DNA from: Calliopum simillimum | Lineage: Eukaryota > Arthropoda > Insecta > Diptera > Lauxaniidae | NCBI GenBank assembly: GCA_951812925.1 | Contig: OX638370.1 | Span: 2,752,001 to 2,816,000 of the forward strand | Length of the DNA stretch: 64,000 nucleotides | Direction of reading: 5' to 3' | Shown here: in pieces, positions 1 to 11,395 of the stretch | How the letters are laid out: the number at the start of each line of letters is the position of its first letter | Position numbering within the stretch: the stretch's first letter is position 1 | Made by a program: the position numbers and the translations under genes | The notes under the pieces: model-generated | What the model was told of the DNA's origin: nothing | Databases searched by the model: none | What the model saw: the letters and a program-made list of their open reading frames with translations, nothing else

Positions 1-402
1 AAAAAGGTCAAACTGCGTGTCATTTGACAGCAATTTTAGTTTTATCTTTAAACATACTTAATTATTTATACTTCAATTAAGTTAATTTAATTGTGTGAAG
101 CTTCACAAAGTATGCAAGGGTTTTTTTGCTTTTTTTTATTTTAATGAAAGGCATTGGCAGTAGTCTTTAAAATGATATAAGTATTATACCCAGAGTTAGT
201 TTGTTCAATAACATTCTGCAGTGTGAATAACATTTGATAGGCTTATTATGCTCATGAAATCATCGATTCGCATTAAATGTGGTTTTTGTGTAGCCTTAAG
301 TTCTAAATAATTTACTGTTGCATATGCCATCAAAATTGGTTGTGTAATTTCTGTGTAGGTTTTTTGAGAATAAAAGATTTCGAAGTTTAGCTAAAGATTA
401 TA
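1..402. other. AT-rich spacer, no gene seen
   Basis: A/T-rich non-coding sequence with scattered T and A runs. No reading frame of note on either strand, no RNA gene and no repeat structure that I could match elsewhere in the window. Confidence 0.6.
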
Positions 403-1317
403 CAGGGCTTAAACGTTGAGGTTGCAAAGCTTCTGGGAGGTGATAAAGGTGGGCTAGACTAAGCAGCAGTTGTTAGTGAGGGAGGAGTAATAGGGAAAAA
501 TTTTTCTTGCTTCATCTTAAGGGTTTAGAGAAAACTTTTCGATCCAAGAATTTTAGCCAATCATATGAGCTTTCTAATGATGGAATTGGTTTATAGAGTA
601 AGAAAGGATTTTACAAAGTTCTGCGCATTTGAAGTTGAAACCTACATTTTTTTGTTCTAATTTTGAACTTTGCTGGCCATTTTAGTAAGAAAAAGGTCCC
701 ATAAACATAACATTTTATAATTTTTTTTAAAACTCTACTTATATTCCATTAATTCGGGCGTACATTTTTTACACAAATATTTTGATTTGAGGTCAGAAAA
801 AAATAGTTCAAGCCAAAAGAGCACTGACATTTTCAAGAAAAAAATAAAAACTCCAAAGGATGAAGATTATTTTACTAAAGTATTTTTTGTGACCTACAAT
901 CAAAACATTGGTATGATAAAGGTGCCACCGGATTAAAGGAAATTTAAAGAGTATTTAAAAAAAAATTATAAAAAGGCATGTTAATTGGACCTTTTTCATA
1001 CTAAAATGGCCTGCAAATTCAAAAAAAAAAAAAAAAAAACTTTCAAATTTTAACTTTAGGGGCCCAAAATTTTACAAAATCCCTTAAAATCTAATGAAAC
1101 AATTCCACTATTTGAAAGCTCATACATTTGGCTAAAATTATTCCATAAAAATTGTTGCTTCAAGCATTAGCGAGAAGCCATACATTTTTTTTTTTGGAAA
1201 GCAAGTAAGAAATTTTAGTTTTTCTCTATAACTCTTAAGGGATGCATTTTATACTACTCTCACACATTCAATATTTTGTTTATCAACTCCCAGAATCTTA
1301 GTTGCCTTTACACCCTG
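403..1317. mobile_element. TA-flanked foldback (palindromic) DNA element, non-autonomous
   Basis: The left end reads TA then CAGGGCTTAAACG and the right end reads CCCTG then TA, so a TA dinucleotide borders both sides. The two halves are inverted copies through most of their length: TTCTGGGAGGTGATAAA near 431 pairs with TTTATCAACTCCCAGAA near 1279, and GGCCATTTTAGTAAGAAAAA near 675 pairs with the reverse complement near 989-1012. The centre is near 850. No transposase frame is present. TA duplications are typical of Tc1/mariner-related elements, but superfamily assignment is inference. Confidence 0.6.
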
Positions 1318-1439
1318 TAGAATAAAAGATTTAATTCAATATCTCATCGCTCGCCTATTGGCTCAAAGGGAAAAGTGTCGCATGACTGTTGAACTGTCGT
1401 ATGCTACGCTCTTCATAATTTACATTAATTTCTGCTTTC

Positions 1440-1780
1440 TGACCCAGACAGACGACAGCTTAAATCTAGATTACAGACGTAATAATGCAAATCTTTTTAT
1501 TGCATGATTTAAGGCATTTTTTAAATATATATTTATAGACATTGACTAAAAGAAAATTTCCCAATTAGGGACCAAAAACTTCTAAAATATCAAAAACAGG
1601 ATTAATAGTGAGTTAAGCATCAGAAAAGCTAGTTAGAATTTTTTTGACCTTGAATTGGGAAATTTTCTTTTAGCCAGTGTCTATGAAAAATGCGTTTAAA
1701 AAATGCCTAAAATCATGCAATAAAAAGATTCACATTATTACATCCATAACCTTGAATTAAGCTGTCGTCTGTCTGTGGCA
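1440..1780. mobile_element. 341-bp palindromic MITE, copy 1 of 3
   Basis: Ends are near-complementary: TGACCCAGACAGACGACAGC at the left and GCTGTCGTCTGTCTGTGGCA at the right. An internal inverted pair AAAGAAAATTTCCCAATT / AATTGGGAAATTTTCTTTT adds a second stem. Matching copies of almost identical length lie at 14689-15029 and 48378-48717. The right flank is TTA and the left flank is TTC, so this copy's duplication is imperfect, but the other two have exact TTA and TAA duplications. No coding capacity. Confidence 0.8.
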
Positions 1781-1783
1781 TTA

Positions 1784-2854
1784 CTTTGTAGCCCTACAAA
1801 TGCCTTAAAATACACTCTTATGCATATATAAACAAAATTATAATTTAAAATATTTATGTATATATTGTAAATAACGTTTTGTTAACAGATGTACGCACAT
1901 TCACATAGTGTACCTACATGTATTAATATTTTAAATTAGATAAAACCGTTGCCTACTTTACAGCGTGTCATAGCAGAATGCTGCGAGTTAACTGGAGATT
2001 AACATGCTCAGCAGTGATGAGGATCAAATGTTCTTGTACAGACTTAAAAGCTTAACAAATAAATATTTTCCCTGTTGTTGTTGTTAACAAATAGCTACAA
2101 CATTTTAATATGCTTTATAATATTTTTATTTTTTAAATTATTTTAAATCTATGAAATTTTATTAATTTTTATTTTAATTTTATTTATAAATTTGAGGAAA
2201 TTCTATCCTGCTATCGCTCACTCAAGGAGGTTGTGATGGATACCGAATAAAAAACATCACACCCAGGTTGAGTGAGTCAAAGCAAGACAAAATGCTTTTA
2301 GTTTATTTTCGTATAGAGACCGGCACATATATATACTTATATCCGTAATCTAAAAACTTAACTTTTGTAATACATCTTTTTTTTATTTAAATCATCGAAT
2401 GTAGCGTTTTATTTATGTTTCACTTGTATCATAAAGGTTTCCATTTATAAATTTTTTCATTTATTTTATCATTTAATGATAAAAGGTTTTATTTTCATTC
2501 ACTTTTCATTAAAGTTTTAACATTTCACATTTCAATGTATTTTGGTTTTTACTAATTTGACAGTTGATTGAGGTGATATTTCAAAAAGTTTATTAGCACA
2601 AGTCAAAAGCGTATCAAAAGGGTGTGAGCTACCGCACATCAAAAAATGTTTTAACTTTATTTTTTTTTTGCTACAGACTGACATTTAAATAATTTCATTA
2701 ATAATTAACAATGGGTAAACAAAAAAAAAAAATTTTTTTTTTTTAAAAACATGAGAATTTGGTTAATATTTAACTCAATCTGGATTTTGTACTGATACTT
2801 CTTCATAATATGAAAACAAAAATAATTTGAGAAGAACTTAAGATTCTTGCACAG
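1784..2854. other. AT-rich spacer with a small hairpin
   Basis: Non-coding A/T-rich sequence. The only clear structure is an imperfect hairpin at 2217-2276, where CTCACTCAAGG and TTGTGATG face CATCACA and TTGAGTGAG across a short loop containing AATAAA. Short poly-A and poly-T runs are frequent. No gene seen. Confidence 0.5.
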
Positions 2855-3165
2855 CAAATAGTTTTGGTATAAAATTCAAAACAAATTGGAATGAATGCAA
2901 ATCCACTCCAAAATTGGTATAAAATCTATGCAACAGCTTGTTGTACAAACCGTTTATAAATACTTGTTCGTATACAATTTATACAAATAAAGTATTAATA
3001 CAATTCAAACTGTTCTGGTCTAAATTTAATAGTATCACCATACAAAAATCTTTTATACTATTTTTGTATAAACTTTGTATAGAAGTTCATATGAAAGTAT
3101 TTTCAACCATTTTATATAAGTTAAATTTATATAGTGCTACTATTTTTGTTTTTATGTATTTTACA
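2855..3165 (+). repeat. Dispersed repeat R1, copy 1
   Basis: A ~300-bp segment beginning near AGTTTTGGTATAAAATTC resembles 12365-12645 in the same orientation: both share AAATTGGAATGAAT, GATCCACACC-like and TTGGTATAAAATCTATGC blocks followed by many TATAAAA/TATACAA words. A short inverted piece recurs at 60085-60180. The open frame across 2938-3168 is only this TATA-rich repeat and is not a gene. Class unknown. Confidence 0.55.
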
Positions 3166-3224
3166 TAACCTTTGAAAAAATATTTCGGAATTAAATTTAC
3201 AGAAAATTTTTTTTATACAACCTG

Positions 3225-4150
3225 CATATGGGTGATTTACTGAAAAGTGTACCATTCAATGTTCTGGGGCTCAAAATCAAATTGGCATTTTACTGGTCCG
3301 AATGTAATGCATAAAGAGACAATTGGTTACGCCCAATGCCAAAGTGAAACGTAAATGGAACTTTGTATGTGATGGGATCAGAATTTGGACTAGTCGGTGT
3401 CTTCCATGGAGTAGTTTGCAAACTAGTTTTGATATAGTCCGTGTTCTTGCAGGGATATTTTAAGTTACGGTTTTTCTATGCTAACTCTTCGAAAACAAAG
3501 TTTTGAAGTTGGTCCCTCATTTCAGACTATCTCCGCTCAGTTTTTCTAATTCTTACTGTAAATTTTTAAAATATTGAGTTAGAAGAGAACTGAAAGTGAA
3601 GAGAAAGGAAAGACTCTTTTCAGATCAGTCAGTTTTGGTTTTACGATTGTGAGTGTTCGTGTGAGGTTTTTCTAAAAAGTTTTAACATTTTCCAAAGGAC
3701 GCAAGTGTGTGTCATTCTCTGCGTAAGCTTTTTTTTACTTTTACTAAACATATTTTTTATCTTAAGATAATGAAACCAATAAACAATTAGTGGGCCTATC
3801 CACCAGTTTCAAGTTTTTTTAATAATAATTGCTATTTTTATTGTGATATTACTGTTTTTCCAACATTTTGTCATTCTCCCCTCTAGCCATTATCACGTCA
3901 AATTTACTCCAGGAGAATGGTTCTCTTACGAGGCATTGTTGTTTATTGGTTAATTCATTAGACTTGTTGTACTAATTTTCCTTTTAATGATTAGGGGCTG
4001 CCCATAAACCTCGCGACGCTCCAACATAAATTTTTAGAGTTGCCAAGCGGTTATTTTCGAAAATCTTATATAATTTTTACTTTTTTGACTAAATTGAAAC
4101 TTTTTTTATAAATTAACAAAACTTTCGGTGTTACCACATGGTTTTTTTAT
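3225..4150 (+). repeat. Dispersed repeat R2, copy 1 (unclassified, possibly LTR-like)
   Basis: About 0.9 kb that aligns by eye with 9295-10265 in the same orientation. Shared landmarks in order are TTCAATGTYCYGGGGCT, GTTGGTCCCTCATTT, CTGAAAGTGAAG, CAGTCAGTTT, ACGCAAGTGTGTG, ATCCACCAGTTTCAA, ATTACTGTTTTT and CAACATTTTGTCATTCTCC. CAGTCAGTTT resembles a fly initiator and AATAAA follows downstream, which would suit an LTR, but no TG...CA ends or target duplication could be fixed. Confidence 0.55.
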
Positions 4151-6100
4151 TAAGTCTACTAGCGCTTTCTCATATAAAAAGTAACTGTCAAATGTATTAC
4201 AAATTTTCAAAATATGTCACTGAGTTATGGAAACACATACATACATATACACACGTAAGTGCACGGAAAAAAAGGTGCTGAAAAATGTAAATCAATTTCG
4301 TTTCAAGTGATTACCAACAACTCTTCCCAATGATGATGATGATGATGCTGTGTATTGTAAGCTACCATCTCATTCAAATTGTTGAATTGCTGATCCCCAA
4401 CTCGATTTCACTACAACTTGCAACAATCTGCGTTATAGCACTGATGTCGCTTCATCTCAATCAAACTGTCGATCTGACGTTCAATTGTCAAAAAAAAAAA
4501 AAAAAAAAAACACAAGCATACGGCACAGGTAACAACAAAGCCCCCGTGGGTTGGTGACTTTATATTGTATGCCGGGAGTCATCATCATGGGGCCGGATTG
4601 AATAAAAACGAACGCAAATAAATCACTTAATAAATCATAAATAACGTAAGCAAATCGTTTTATACGAAACAAACCAAAACGAACGAACGAACGAATCGAC
4701 AGGAATTGCACTGAACTGTCTGTCAATTCTTTTCACTCACAATGACTGTATGAATGGATGAATGAATTCCCAATGAATGGAGAGAAGGGGGAAACAAATA
4801 TAAAAAAAGGATACATAACAATGATATGAAAAAAGGAAACTTTTTTTAAACATGTAATCACACACACACACAGTGAAATGACAAACAAATGATGCGCTTC
4901 GTTTTTGGGTAACAACACTCACGCCCATTTACACCTACACCTACACTTTCACAACATTTCTGCCGCCTTCAATGTCATGTTGCTCTGCTATTTATCTCGA
5001 CTGTTACTTTTAGCGTCGTCGGAGTGTTAGTGTTGCCAAACATATGCGCCCTGTTACGTTTGTGCGTTTCCGTAAAAGAAAAAAAAACTCCATAAGTATT
5101 GTACTGTATAAGTATAGAATGTATACTCCTTTACAAAGAAAGGTTGTGAAACCAGGATATCAAGGAGCTTTCTTCTGCTTTTCCGTTTTTCGCATGAAGG
5201 AAGGGTACAAATCATGAAAAACGCTTTTCAATCAAATTCCAATTTACACAATATTTTTCAAGTGTGAAAATTTAACAGGCTTCCGTCAAACGTGAGGTAA
5301 AAGCAACTCAATTCAGCACAACGTAGCGTAACGGCATCGGACAGGAAGCGGAAAATAAGGTGTGAAGTATTTCAATAAAATAAAATGCAAAAATCTGTAG
5401 GAAATGAAAGTAGAAAGTAGAAAAAAAAGGAAAGAAAAATCTTTTGATTTATTTTTACGTAAAACCTTACGACATTGTTGGTGCGTTATGCTATAACATA
5501 AGCCGTAAGTTAAAAAAAATGGAAAAAAGAGAATGACTTGATTTTTTTGTATGTTATCAATACAATTTGACTACGGCATAATAGTATGTGTGACGTATCT
5601 ACTTATATGAACGTAATGTTCAATGCAATCCTTAAAAAAAACTTTGCTATGATTTTGCCTAAATCAGTTCAGTTTTCGGCTTTACGTTAACCATCGTTAC
5701 TACGTAACAATACAGCTACGATCGATAAGAGTCAACTGACATTAGTGTTGAGCGACAGAGCTAACACTTTTGCTGAATTTGCAGTTTTTCAAACTTTTCA
5801 TTCTTATATCCTATTTGTACTTCGTCATTTCCTTGTTCGAATTTCCTTGGCATTTAAATCCATGTCGTTGTTACGTAAATATTATGCAATTGTGGCGCAA
5901 TAATATGTCAGATTATGTGATTTTTTTCAACATATGTCTGGCAAATCTTAATATGTATATAAAACTGAATGCAAAATGTGAGTGCATGTCAGTCTGTATA
6001 TTCTTTTTGAATTTCAAAACTATAAGAAATGGACGGTACCGAGCCCTCATCTTACGAAGAATGCAATGTTTTATAGTATACTTTTTAACAAAAAGAATGG
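4151..6100. other. AT-rich spacer with microsatellites
   Basis: No gene seen. Contains an (ATG)n run at about 4331-4348, a 20-bp poly-A near 4490-4510 and a short CA run near 4859-4872. All open frames here are short and low-complexity. A few ACGTAA/TTACGT words between 5440 and 5720 suggest an eroded inverted repeat but I could not define its ends. Confidence 0.5.
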
Positions 6101-6175
6101 CGCCCAAAGTGGGGTCCGAACCCACGACCCTGAGTTTAAGAGTGCTCATGCGCTACCAACTGCGCAAGCCGAGCC
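6101..6175 (-). pseudogene. tRNA-Lys(CUU) pseudogene, best-preserved unit
   Basis: Read on the minus strand, the D-stem (GCGC/GCGC), the T-arm (GTGGG/CCCAC around TTCGGAC) and the CTT anticodon are recognisable. The acceptor stem has wobble pairs and a mismatch at its base, and the anticodon arm carries an extra base giving an 8-nt loop with a mismatched closing pair. Those defects, and its place in a decaying tandem array, argue for a pseudogene rather than a working tRNA. Confidence 0.65.
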
Positions 6176-6608
6176 AACGCCACCATGCACACCCGCTCTA
6201 AATTTTCTACAAATTCGGTTTATGACATAAAATGCGCCCAACGTGGAGACAAACCCAGTACCATGAGATTAAAAGCTTCATATTATATCAACTGAGCTAG
6301 CTGGGGGAACGGCGGCATTGTACACCCGCTGTACATTTGCTACAAATTAAGTCCATGACATAAATGACACCCAACGTGGGGACGCTCCCATGACCCTGAG
6401 GTTAAAAGTCTCATGCGATATAGTACTTTTCGACATGAAATCTGGAATGTCCTACTTTTCGACATAAAAAAACGGCCAAAGCCAGCATGCATAGCCGCTC
6501 CATATATGCTACAGTTCAGTCCATGATATAAATGGCACCCAACGTAGGGTCCGAACGCATGACCCTGAGATTAAAAGTTTCATAATATACCCACTTAGCT
6601 AGCCAGCC
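6101..6608 (-). repeat. Tandem array of four degenerate tRNA-Lys-derived units
   Basis: Four units on the minus strand, starting (3' ends) near 6101, 6235, 6366 and 6534, each contain a sequence related to tRNA-Lys(CUU). The reverse complement carries an anticodon-loop CTCTTAA, a TCAGGGTCGTGGGTTCGGACC-type T-arm and a GGGCG 3' end. The units are joined by a conserved ~57-bp spacer (ACACCCGCT...CTACAAATT...CATGACATAAA). The repeat length is about 131-134 bp for the best pair and longer around the truncated third unit. None looks functional. Confidence 0.75.
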
Positions 6609-7370
6609 CAGCAAAAAAAAAAAAAAATTATTTTTGAGGTTCAAAAGCACTATTCTGTAGGCAGTGGCTCGTCTAAGAGAGCCCTTGCATGTATGCGTGT
6701 ATACAAGAATACTATGAATATCAAAACTTTTTTGTGATATGCTTGAAGTTAATAGACGCCAAACATTTTATGTACACGATAAAAGTTTTAGTTTAATTTT
6801 AAAATCAAAAAGTATTTAAGTAGAATAATACAAAAAAAAAGTATTAATTTTAAACTTTTTTGGAATAAATTTCATACTTTTGTGGAATAAATTTCAAACT
6901 TTTCTGGGAAAAATCGGAATTTAAAACCAAAAAAGTTTAACTAAAGGCAATCAAAAGTAAGATAAGTTAACTATAATTTTTAGTGTGTATAATTGTCTCT
7001 CCATGCTTTGCTTTTTCGGGGCATATTTGGAGATATAAAAAACTTACAGTAAATGAAGTTATTGATTTTTGCCCATGCCATTGGGCACCCTTAAACTTTT
7101 TTAACTTTTTCAGTTAAATTGTTACTTTTCGAGCTAACATTTAATGAATTTGTATGAAATTGAGATATCTGTACTTCAACTGATGATAACCCGAAAAAAT
7201 CTACTTTTCGTTATATAAAATGAAACACCCAAGTTATAGTAAAAAACAGGCTGAAATATCTTACTTTTCGCCACATGAATCAACAAAATGCTAGTTTTTG
7301 TAAGAAGCAATCGACATATCTGAAATTCTTCGACGTAGGTAGATGGAAATATGAGAAAACAGTTTTTTAA
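6609..7370. other. AT-rich spacer with recurrent CTACTTTTCG-like word
   Basis: No gene seen. The word TACTTTTCG recurs irregularly here (near 7128, 7201, 7262) and just upstream inside the tRNA-derived array (near 6424 and 6450), suggesting a worn repeat. Otherwise low-complexity A/T-rich sequence. Confidence 0.4.
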
Positions 7371-7727
7371 GCCCTACACGCAGGGTATATTCACTTTGTC
7401 CTTCCATTTGTAACGCGGAGAAGAAGGGTGGCAGGTATCGAAAAGTATATATGTACATTCTTGATAAACTTCACATTATGAGTCGAAATAGCATTGTCCG
7501 TCTGTCTGTCTGTTGAAATCATTTTAATATGATTTGGGAGCAAGATAATTCAATCGAATTTAATACACTGCCATTGTCATTAAAGTTAATTCGTCGGATT
7601 GAAAATAAGCGAAATCGGTCAAAAGACTCGCCTACCGCCCCTACAAAAACTATGTTCAAAATACAACTTTACAGTATAGGGTTTTAAATGTTTGGTCAGG
7701 CCAAAGGTTGCACCCGTACTAGTTTTT
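7371..7727 (+). repeat. Dispersed repeat R3, copy 1 (short form)
   Basis: Begins CCCTACACGCAGGGTATATT, continues CACTTTGTCCTTCC-TTTGTAACGC, then AAAAGTATAT...TTCTTGAT, GAGTCGA and GTCCGTCTGTCTGTCTG, and ends GGCCAAAGGTTGCACCCGTA. The same order and ends are seen at 34229-34745. This repeat style (CCCTACAC...GTCCGTCTG) is common in fly genomes, but I cannot name the family. No protein is encoded. Confidence 0.65.
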
Positions 7728-7730
7728 ATA

Positions 7731-9294
7731 AAAAACAGATTTCTGTGAAAACATCAGGTTTAGGAAAGGTCACTTTTACTAATAAATTCGTATTGTAACA
7801 AATTGGCGTACTAAGCCAATTTTATTTGGAGGCAGCAGCACAAAACCAAGCTTAAGCTCAAGGATAATTGCTCAACATAAACTTTCTCATTGCTGTTCAC
7901 TGCGCTTTTAACAAAGTTTAATGATTTTTTTTAGTTTCATAATTTATTTGACTTGATTTTCTTAAGAAATTGATAACATAATTGCTAAGAAATTTGTACG
8001 CATTAACATTAACATGGGGTGACTTTTGTTTAGGGGCGAAAATATTTAAATCCAATCAAAGTCATGTTTTCTACTACACTAACGCCAACATCAAAGAAAT
8101 CGCAACACTTGTGTGTGTGTGTGTTGAATTCTTAGAATGAATTTCTGAACAGCAAGTGTCATTATCCTTTATATGAAATGACGACGATTGTTACAAATTG
8201 TATAACAATTTTGCAGCGCCGTGCGTCATGCGGGGAAAAGCAAAAACTTTATAAATTCTTGGAAAAGATTTTCACTTATTTTCATTTTGTTGTGAAGTTT
8301 TTTAAAGGATTTCTCATGACATTACAAGTAGATAGCAGCAAAATTATAGCAAATCGCATTAAATATTTATGTCAGTCAGTCTAAACGTCAGCAATGTCTT
8401 CTAAATACAATCGTTACCATATCTACATGGAGCTTCGCATATACGGAATAGTGACTGTGAAGTTGCTGGTGTCTGTTAGCAACTTTTACATGACATGAAA
8501 AACACAGTTGTCATTTCAGTGCGTTATGCAAAAAAAAAAATTAAAAAGTTGGAGGCGGGGAGGTGGTTGAAGTGGCAAGTGAGAGTGAATTGACATGAAT
8601 AGTACCTGTATTCCTTAGTGCTTCGAATATGCTTAGCAACCGAGTGATGCATACATACATATGTAGAAATGTAAAACGCATCATGTTGATTTTAAAATTT
8701 TTCAAAACTTTTTTTTCTTTATTTCACCATTTTTGTTGCTTTCCTTTTGTGCTCTGCATTTTACAATGCAATTTTGTTGAATTGCGCATTTGAACGCGTT
8801 CATCTAAACGCAAATCGGATAATACGCGAGGTTACGCGCCATGGGATATGCACTGGAAATAACTTGGTTTTTATTTCTCTCTCTCTCTCTCGCACTTGGC
8901 TTTTTTGCATGTTTACTACAAAAAATACTGGAATTTTTTCAACTTTGTTTGTTTGTTTGTTAGGAGCTTATATTTAACGAACTTATTTGCTTTTGTGTTG
9001 CATACCTAATGGCGCGCTGGCATAGTTGATTTTTTATGCATGTTTTCCTATGAAATCTGACAAGGTTTAGTTTATATTGCATGAAGCAAGGTTTCTTTTT
9101 TATCTGTTTTTTATTTCAATTCTATTTTTTATCAAGTTGTTTGAACTGTTTCATAGCAATTCTGTTTCGGTTTAATGGTTTTCACTAGAGAAAATATATT
9201 TTATGTTAAATTATTAAACTAGAAAAATAGAAAAAAAAAACCAAAAATTGTGAAAATTTGGAGCATTTAAATAAGAATTTGAGTGGGTCTAATA
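7731..9294. other. AT-rich spacer with microsatellites
   Basis: No gene seen. Holds a GT run (about 8111-8124), a CT run (about 8877-8891) and a TTTG run (about 8946-8961). Open frames at 8178-8384 and 8747-8977 are short, span these simple repeats and lack recognisable domains. Confidence 0.5.
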
Positions 9295-10265
9295 GTATAT
9301 GGCTGATTCTCCAAAAAATATACAATTCAATGTCCCGGGGCTAAAAACCTATGTTTAAATTTAGAATTTGATATTTTAACTATTTAACACATATACTTAA
9401 CAAGAGCTTCTAAACGAAAAGCTAAACAAAAAAAAAAAAAAAATAGTTCTAATATTTTACAATGAAGTTATAGCTTAAAGTGTTAAAAAGTCATTCTCCG
9501 TCCTGTTTGTAACCAATTCTTAATGTGTTTAATTTGCTTATTTTGCATATAACGTTAATTGTTAAAAAAAACTTATACGACATTATTTGTATATATATTT
9601 CAGTTACTGTGTTAAATCTTCGAAACAAATTTTTTTATATAGAATTGAACTACATGGAAGTTGGTCCCTCATTTTTGACAATATTCGCTCAGCTTTTTTC
9701 CTATTCTAACTGTAAATTTTTTAAATATTGAGTAAAAAAACTGAAAGTGAAGGAAAAGAGAAGATTCAGTGTATTTTCAGCTCAGTCAGTTTAAGTATTT
9801 CCAAAAAGTTAGAAAATTTTGTATAGAACGCAAGTGTGTGTAGGTTTCTTTCATATTCCCAACCATATTATTTTATCTTTATATAATAAAATCACAAAAA
9901 ACTAGAGGAGCTATCCACCAGTTTCAACCTTTTTAAAAATAATTGCTATTTTCATTGTGGTATTACTGTTTTTGCAACATTTTGTCATTCTCCGTTTAGT
10001 CATTCTCCGCATGATAACTCTCCACCTGGTCTTTTGTGTTAGTTTTGCTTTAACGATTTATTAAAAAAAATTTAAATTTAGTCTTAAGACACTTCAATAA
10101 ACTTTTTAAGACCCAGCATACATTTTTAGGGTTGCCACTTGGCTATTTTCAAATTTAATTTTTAAGTTTTTTGACTAAATTGAAATTTTATGTTTCAGAA
10201 CCGCTCAGATAAACTTTTCTGAAATTGTAAAAAAATTTTCATAGCTGCCACCCGGTTTATTTTTG
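9295..10265 (+). repeat. Dispersed repeat R2, copy 2
   Basis: Second, diverged copy of the ~0.9-kb repeat at 3225-4150, in the same orientation about 6 kb away. The landmark words GTTGGTCCCTCATTT, CTGAAAGTGAAG, CGCAAGTGTGTG, CTATCCACCAGTTTCAA and CAACATTTTGTCATTCTCC occur in the same order. An open frame at 9525-9731 lies inside it and shows no domain. Confidence 0.55.
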
Positions 10266-11260
10266 GTTAGTTTTGCTTAAACCAAGTTTCTGTTTGATAC
10301 ATTTTTAACGATTTAAACTACTATTTTTTATTGATAGTTATAATTTTTGTTTCCAAAAGAAACACAAACAAGAATTAAAACGAATCCAACAATTCCCTTC
10401 AAAGGCAGCCTCTATCTTTGCGAAATTTTTCATTAAAATTTAAATCAACTTCCAATTAGTGCATCCAAATGTCGCTCTCAAAATACACATGCAGCCGTCC
10501 GCAGTCAATTTGTTAAATGTCTTCACTACTAATTTATCAATTTTTGCTGCATCTCAGCTATCATTTCAAATGACAAATTCCTCCCTTGTCATTGCACTTG
10601 GTATATAGTGCTAGTTGGCGCTGGCTGGTGCCAGTAGTTCACTAACACCACAACTACTCCGGCAGCTTCAATTTACTCGTCTCGTTGTTCAATAATTTTT
10701 ACTCGACCAGTTCAATTCTATTTAATGCCGTTGTGTACTGATATCTCATATCACTTCGTTAGTGCTTTCAATGATTTTTTCTTTCTCTATCCTTTTCTTG
10801 CTTTCAATGTTCTATCCCTTTCATCAACATTGTGGATTTTTCATCATCTTGTCTTACATACTTTTAGTTCAACCAACCATTCAAACACAATCATATCGTA
10901 TGTCTTCCCATATATCGGGTTTCCAATTGAACACTTCGATGGCGTCTATGGACAACAACAGCAACAACAATAACGAGCACATTTTGATGGTCATTTCCAA
11001 AAGCGCTTAGATTTTTAGTCCTCATACAAGTCCAATAAACTCGCACACATACTTGTACACCAACAAGCTTTTAGAGTCATCGTCTCCATTATCGTTTGTT
11101 GGCTTTCTTCGTTCATAGACGTGTTGGGTTACCCAGTAGACAATGACTTGCGCGTACATAGTTTATAAACTTAAGGAATGTTTTACAAAAAGCAAACAGT
11201 CGATTGTAAACTTTGCGCTAGAATTCAGATAGTTCTGAATATATCACGACAATTGGAACT
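10266..11260. other. AT-rich spacer, no gene seen
   Basis: Non-coding. Two overlapping short frames near 10725-11010 end in a CAA/CAACAG run and have no recognisable domain. They are most likely chance frames in slightly less A/T-rich sequence. Confidence 0.45.
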
Positions 11261-11264
11261 TACT

Positions 11265-11395
11265 GAACCAGTTAACCACTTGGTTACTTAAGCAGTTAAA
11301 AGACTGGTTACATAATCACTTTTCTAATTGGTTATATAACTGGTTTTTTAACTGGTTATTTAGTTGGTTATTAAACTGGTTATTTAACTGATTAA
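11265..11395. repeat. Degenerate minisatellite of AACTGGTTAT units
   Basis: The word ACTGGTTA or TTGGTTA recurs about ten times, with spacings that are often 13-14 bp in the second half (TTTTTAACTGGTTATTTAG-type units near 11340-11390). Non-coding. Confidence 0.7.

Noticed and set aside
5770..6230. 143- and 82-codon frames across 5770-6230
   Set aside because: Their C-terminal halves read straight through the tRNA-Lys-derived array, on both strands.
6101..6608. Functional tRNA-Lys genes
   Set aside because: Even the best unit has an enlarged anticodon loop and mismatched acceptor stem; the rest are more degraded.
10725..11010. Overlapping 82-codon frames ending in a polyglutamine-like run
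   Set aside because: Two frames are open over the same stretch, the CAA/CAG run is a common fly microsatellite, and no domain or splice context supports a gene.
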